From Methanimicrococcus sp. (lineage in GTDB: Archaea > Halobacteriota > Methanosarcinia > Methanosarcinales > Methanosarcinaceae): a DNA stretch of 7,064 nt. The DNA is taken from NCBI GenBank assembly GCA_009776675.1, contig WRNK01000059.1, positions 1 through 7,064 on the forward strand, in the 5' to 3' direction. A program made the position numbers and the translations under genes. The notes under the pieces were generated by a model. That model was given only the letters and a program-made list of their open reading frames with translations, was not told where the DNA came from and made no database searches. Positions 5,865-7,064 of this stretch are shown here, piece after piece (the stretch's first letter is position 1; each line of letters starts with the position of its first letter).

Positions 5865-6257
5865 TCAGCTGAAATGTTTTCGGATCGGTTTAGATATATT
5901 GTTAAAACTGTCGCCCAATTTTTGATACACGTTAGGTGCCTGCGCTGCATCAAATGTAAATGGCGTTTTTTTCACAATTGATTTAATGTATTTATAAAGT
6001 ATGAGCGGCACCAAAAGTATTACTGTTGCAAAAGACCACCTGTTTTTGTTCACAAAATACAGATCAATGGAGGCAACAGAGAGAAAAACAATGCCTGTTG
6101 AGAGATAAATTAATGAATCTGTCAGAGGCAATCCGAATACCGAAGTTGAAATTCGGATAACAGCCCATGTTATGATAAATCCGCTGATAAACAAAACTGC
6201 AAAGTAAAAATACAATGCAAGACAGATGATCGCAAAATCTTTCGCAAATTTTATCAT
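5865..6257 (-). CDS. Small membrane protein of unknown function, about three membrane segments
   Basis: I do not recognise this 130-residue protein. It has hydrophobic segments at about 9-34, 46-67 and 75-91, and a basic, Asn-containing C-terminal tail of about 35 residues after KYIKSIVKK, with no metal-binding or catalytic motif that I can see. The start at 6257 is well supported: GGGAGG lies about 10 bases upstream, within the final codons of the preceding gene, leaving a 7-bp gap (6258-6263) between the genes. The two are therefore almost certainly cotranscribed and probably act together. Its 3' end faces ubiX across the 35-bp repeats. Candidates such as a toxin, immunity or transport accessory protein cannot be separated from sequence alone. 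Confidence 0.75.
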   Translation of the reverse strand: MIKFAKDFAIICLALYFYFAVLFISGFIITWAVIRISTSVFGLPLTDSLIYLSTGIVFLSVASIDLYFVNKNRWSFATVILLVPLILYKYIKSIVKKTPFTFDAAQAPNVYQKLGDSFNNISKPIRKHFS

Positions 6258-6263
6258 TTCAAA

Positions 6264-6566
6264 TCATTCCTCCCATTCACTAATTTCATCAATATCTTTT
6301 ATGCCTTCTTTGTATATAAGCTTAATACCGGCATATTGGTACACAATATAAATAATAATAAACGCAAACAGTGTCATTTTATCTAACAGCAAATATCCAA
6401 AATCATGCGATAATCCTAATATTCCGGAAATGGATTTAAATCCAAAAATTGTAATCAGCCCTAATACTCCAGTGATAAAACCTGTTCCTGTCAGCATAAT
6501 TACTAAACAGACATAATACAAAGAATAATTCGTCAGCCGCTTCAAACGTTTTTCATACATATTCAT
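6264..6566 (-). CDS. Small membrane protein of unknown function, first gene of two-gene operon
   Basis: I do not recognise this 100-residue protein. A basic N-terminus (MNMYEKRLKRLTNY) precedes a hydrophobic stretch at about 14-48, rich in Gly, Thr and Ile, and a second segment at about 60-84; the tail is acidic (DIDEISEWEE). Two or three membrane passes are likely, with the N-terminus probably inside by the positive-inside rule. There is no ribosome site before the ATG at 6566 or before the alternative at 6560. A box A-like TTATATGA on the minus strand lies about 25 bp upstream, as expected for a leaderless transcript beginning at the start codon. Its last codons carry the ribosome site of the next gene. 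The function is unknown. Confidence 0.7.
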   Translation of the reverse strand: MNMYEKRLKRLTNYSLYYVCLVIMLTGTGFITGVLGLITIFGFKSISGILGLSHDFGYLLLDKMTLFAFIIIYIVYQYAGIKLIYKEGIKDIDEISEWEE

Positions 6567-6587
6567 ATTTTTAAAACGGAATTTTCA

Positions 6588-6631
6588 TCATATAATGCTT
6601 GCGAAAAAAACAAAATCGAAATCTAAATATA
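6588..6631 (-). promoter_or_regulatory. Candidate promoter(s) of the small membrane-protein operon
   Basis: On the minus strand TTATATGA (6588-6595) is centred about 25 bp before the ATG at 6566, which would give a leaderless mRNA. A second box A candidate, TATATTTA (6624-6631), would start a transcript near 6600 and leave about 35 nt of leader, in which no ribosome site is seen. Confidence 0.4.
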
Positions 6632-6685
6632 CCCGTTTCATTTTTCATTTTTTGACATCGACGACACGGTATCAAAATCTTTATT

Positions 6686-6724
6686 AATTATAACGTGTTT
6701 TACTGTCCGATCGTTAAAATGCTT
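6686..6724 (+). promoter_or_regulatory. Probable promoter of the tRNA-Pro pair
   Basis: AATTATAA (6686-6693) is a box A candidate. Roughly 25-30 bp downstream lies AAAATGC (6716-6722), resembling the ATGC-type start element known at methanogen stable-RNA promoters. It would give a 5' leader of about 35-40 nt before the first tRNA. Confidence 0.45.
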
Positions 6725-6756
6725 CGGCGTTTGCGGTCTTGATTTTATTGCCGATT

Positions 6757-6831
6757 GGGGTAGTAGGGTAGCTTGGTCCATCCTTGAGCGTTTGGGACGC
6801 TTAGACCGCGGTTCAAATCCGCGCTACCCCA
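6757..6831 (+). tRNA. tRNA-Pro, anticodon UGG
   Basis: The 75-nt cloverleaf has acceptor stem GGGGTAG/CTACCCC, anticodon stem GAGCG/CGCTT with loop TTTGGGA (anticodon TGG at 6793-6795), a 4-nt variable loop AGAC, T stem CGCGG/CCGCG with loop TTCAAAT, and discriminator A at 6831. The CCA end is not encoded, as is common in archaea. No intron is present. It should read proline CCA codons and, by wobble, others of the CCN box. Confidence 0.97.
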
Positions 6832-6860
6832 TCGTCCACTTTCGATTTATAATGCTTTTT

Positions 6861-6935
6861 GGGATAGTAGGGTAGCTTGGTCCATCCTCGGACGTTCGGG
6901 ACGTTCGGACTGCGGTTCAAATCCGCACTATCCCA
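6861..6935 (+). tRNA. tRNA-Pro, anticodon CGG
   Basis: The 75-nt cloverleaf has acceptor stem GGGATAG/CTATCCC, anticodon stem GGACG/CGTTC with loop TTCGGGA (anticodon CGG at 6897-6899), variable loop GGAC, T stem TGCGG/CCGCA, and discriminator A at 6935, with no encoded CCA. It lies 29 bp after the UGG gene and is identical to it in 64 of 75 positions. It decodes proline CCG. TTTATAATGC (6846-6855) just upstream has a start-element-like ATGC but no room for its own box A outside the first tRNA, so cotranscription is likely. Confidence 0.97.
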
Positions 6936-7064
6936 TCTCCATTTTAAAATTAAAAAAAATATTTTAAATTTGAGTTATGAAATCTCAAATTCAAAATTTT
7001 ATGTATTTCAATTGCGTTATTTATACAACCTGAAATATTTGTTGATGTCTAATGACCCCATTTC
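6936..7064. other. Non-coding AT-rich tail with an inverted repeat
   Basis: No gene is seen. AATTTGAG (6967-6974) and CTCAAATT (6984-6991) form an 8-bp stem with a 9-base loop, and ATTTT follows at 6996-7000, so it could help end the tRNA transcript. A TATA-like TTTATAC at 7020-7026 may belong to a gene beyond the window. Confidence 0.4.

Overview
The window looks like chromosomal DNA from an AT-rich euryarchaeon, most likely a methanogen of the Methanosarcina/Methanimicrococcus kind. The evidence is two tRNA genes with no encoded CCA, TATA-like box A elements about 25 bp before likely transcript starts, GGAGGTGA-type ribosome sites, and a gene mix typical of methanogens: an HAE3/MMPL RND exporter beside COG1361 envelope proteins, an archaeal TatD-like hydrolase, and an LpdD-UbiX pair. 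The lineage is an inference. No mobile element, rRNA or CRISPR array was seen.

Layout. (1) 1-3545, plus strand: the 3' end of an RND/MMPL exporter gene, then two related membrane-anchored COG1361-type proteins. The first overlaps the exporter stop codon. The second follows a 189-bp gap filled mostly by an 11-bp tandem repeat. The block ends in a hairpin and a run of four 18-bp T-rich repeats (3565-3669). (2) 3710-4555, minus strand: a TatD-like metal-dependent hydrolase. (3) 4749-5665, plus strand: a small LpdD-like protein and UbiX flavin prenyltransferase, divergent from the hydrolase across an AT-rich promoter region. (4) 5666-5864: a convergent intergenic region carrying four 35-bp direct repeats, each with a hairpin and a T-run. 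(5) 5865-6566, minus strand: two unrecognised small membrane proteins in a tight operon, possibly read from a leaderless mRNA. (6) 6757-6935, plus strand: tandem tRNA-Pro(UGG) and tRNA-Pro(CGG). The last 129 bp hold no gene that I can see.

How the parts may work together. The exporter and the COG1361 proteins probably form one cell-envelope module, with the pump in the membrane and two anchored extracellular proteins beside it. UbiX makes prenylated FMN, the cofactor of UbiD-type decarboxylases, and LpdD-like proteins are associated with that system. In archaea the best-known client is the UbiD-like anhydromevalonate phosphate decarboxylase of isoprenoid (lipid) synthesis; no ubiD gene lies in this window.

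The most unusual features are the three tandem-repeat blocks in intergenic DNA: a G-free 11-bp array in a probable mRNA leader, an 18-bp T-run array, and a 35-bp hairpin array. A lysine where TatD enzymes usually have a metal-ligand glutamate is also worth checking.
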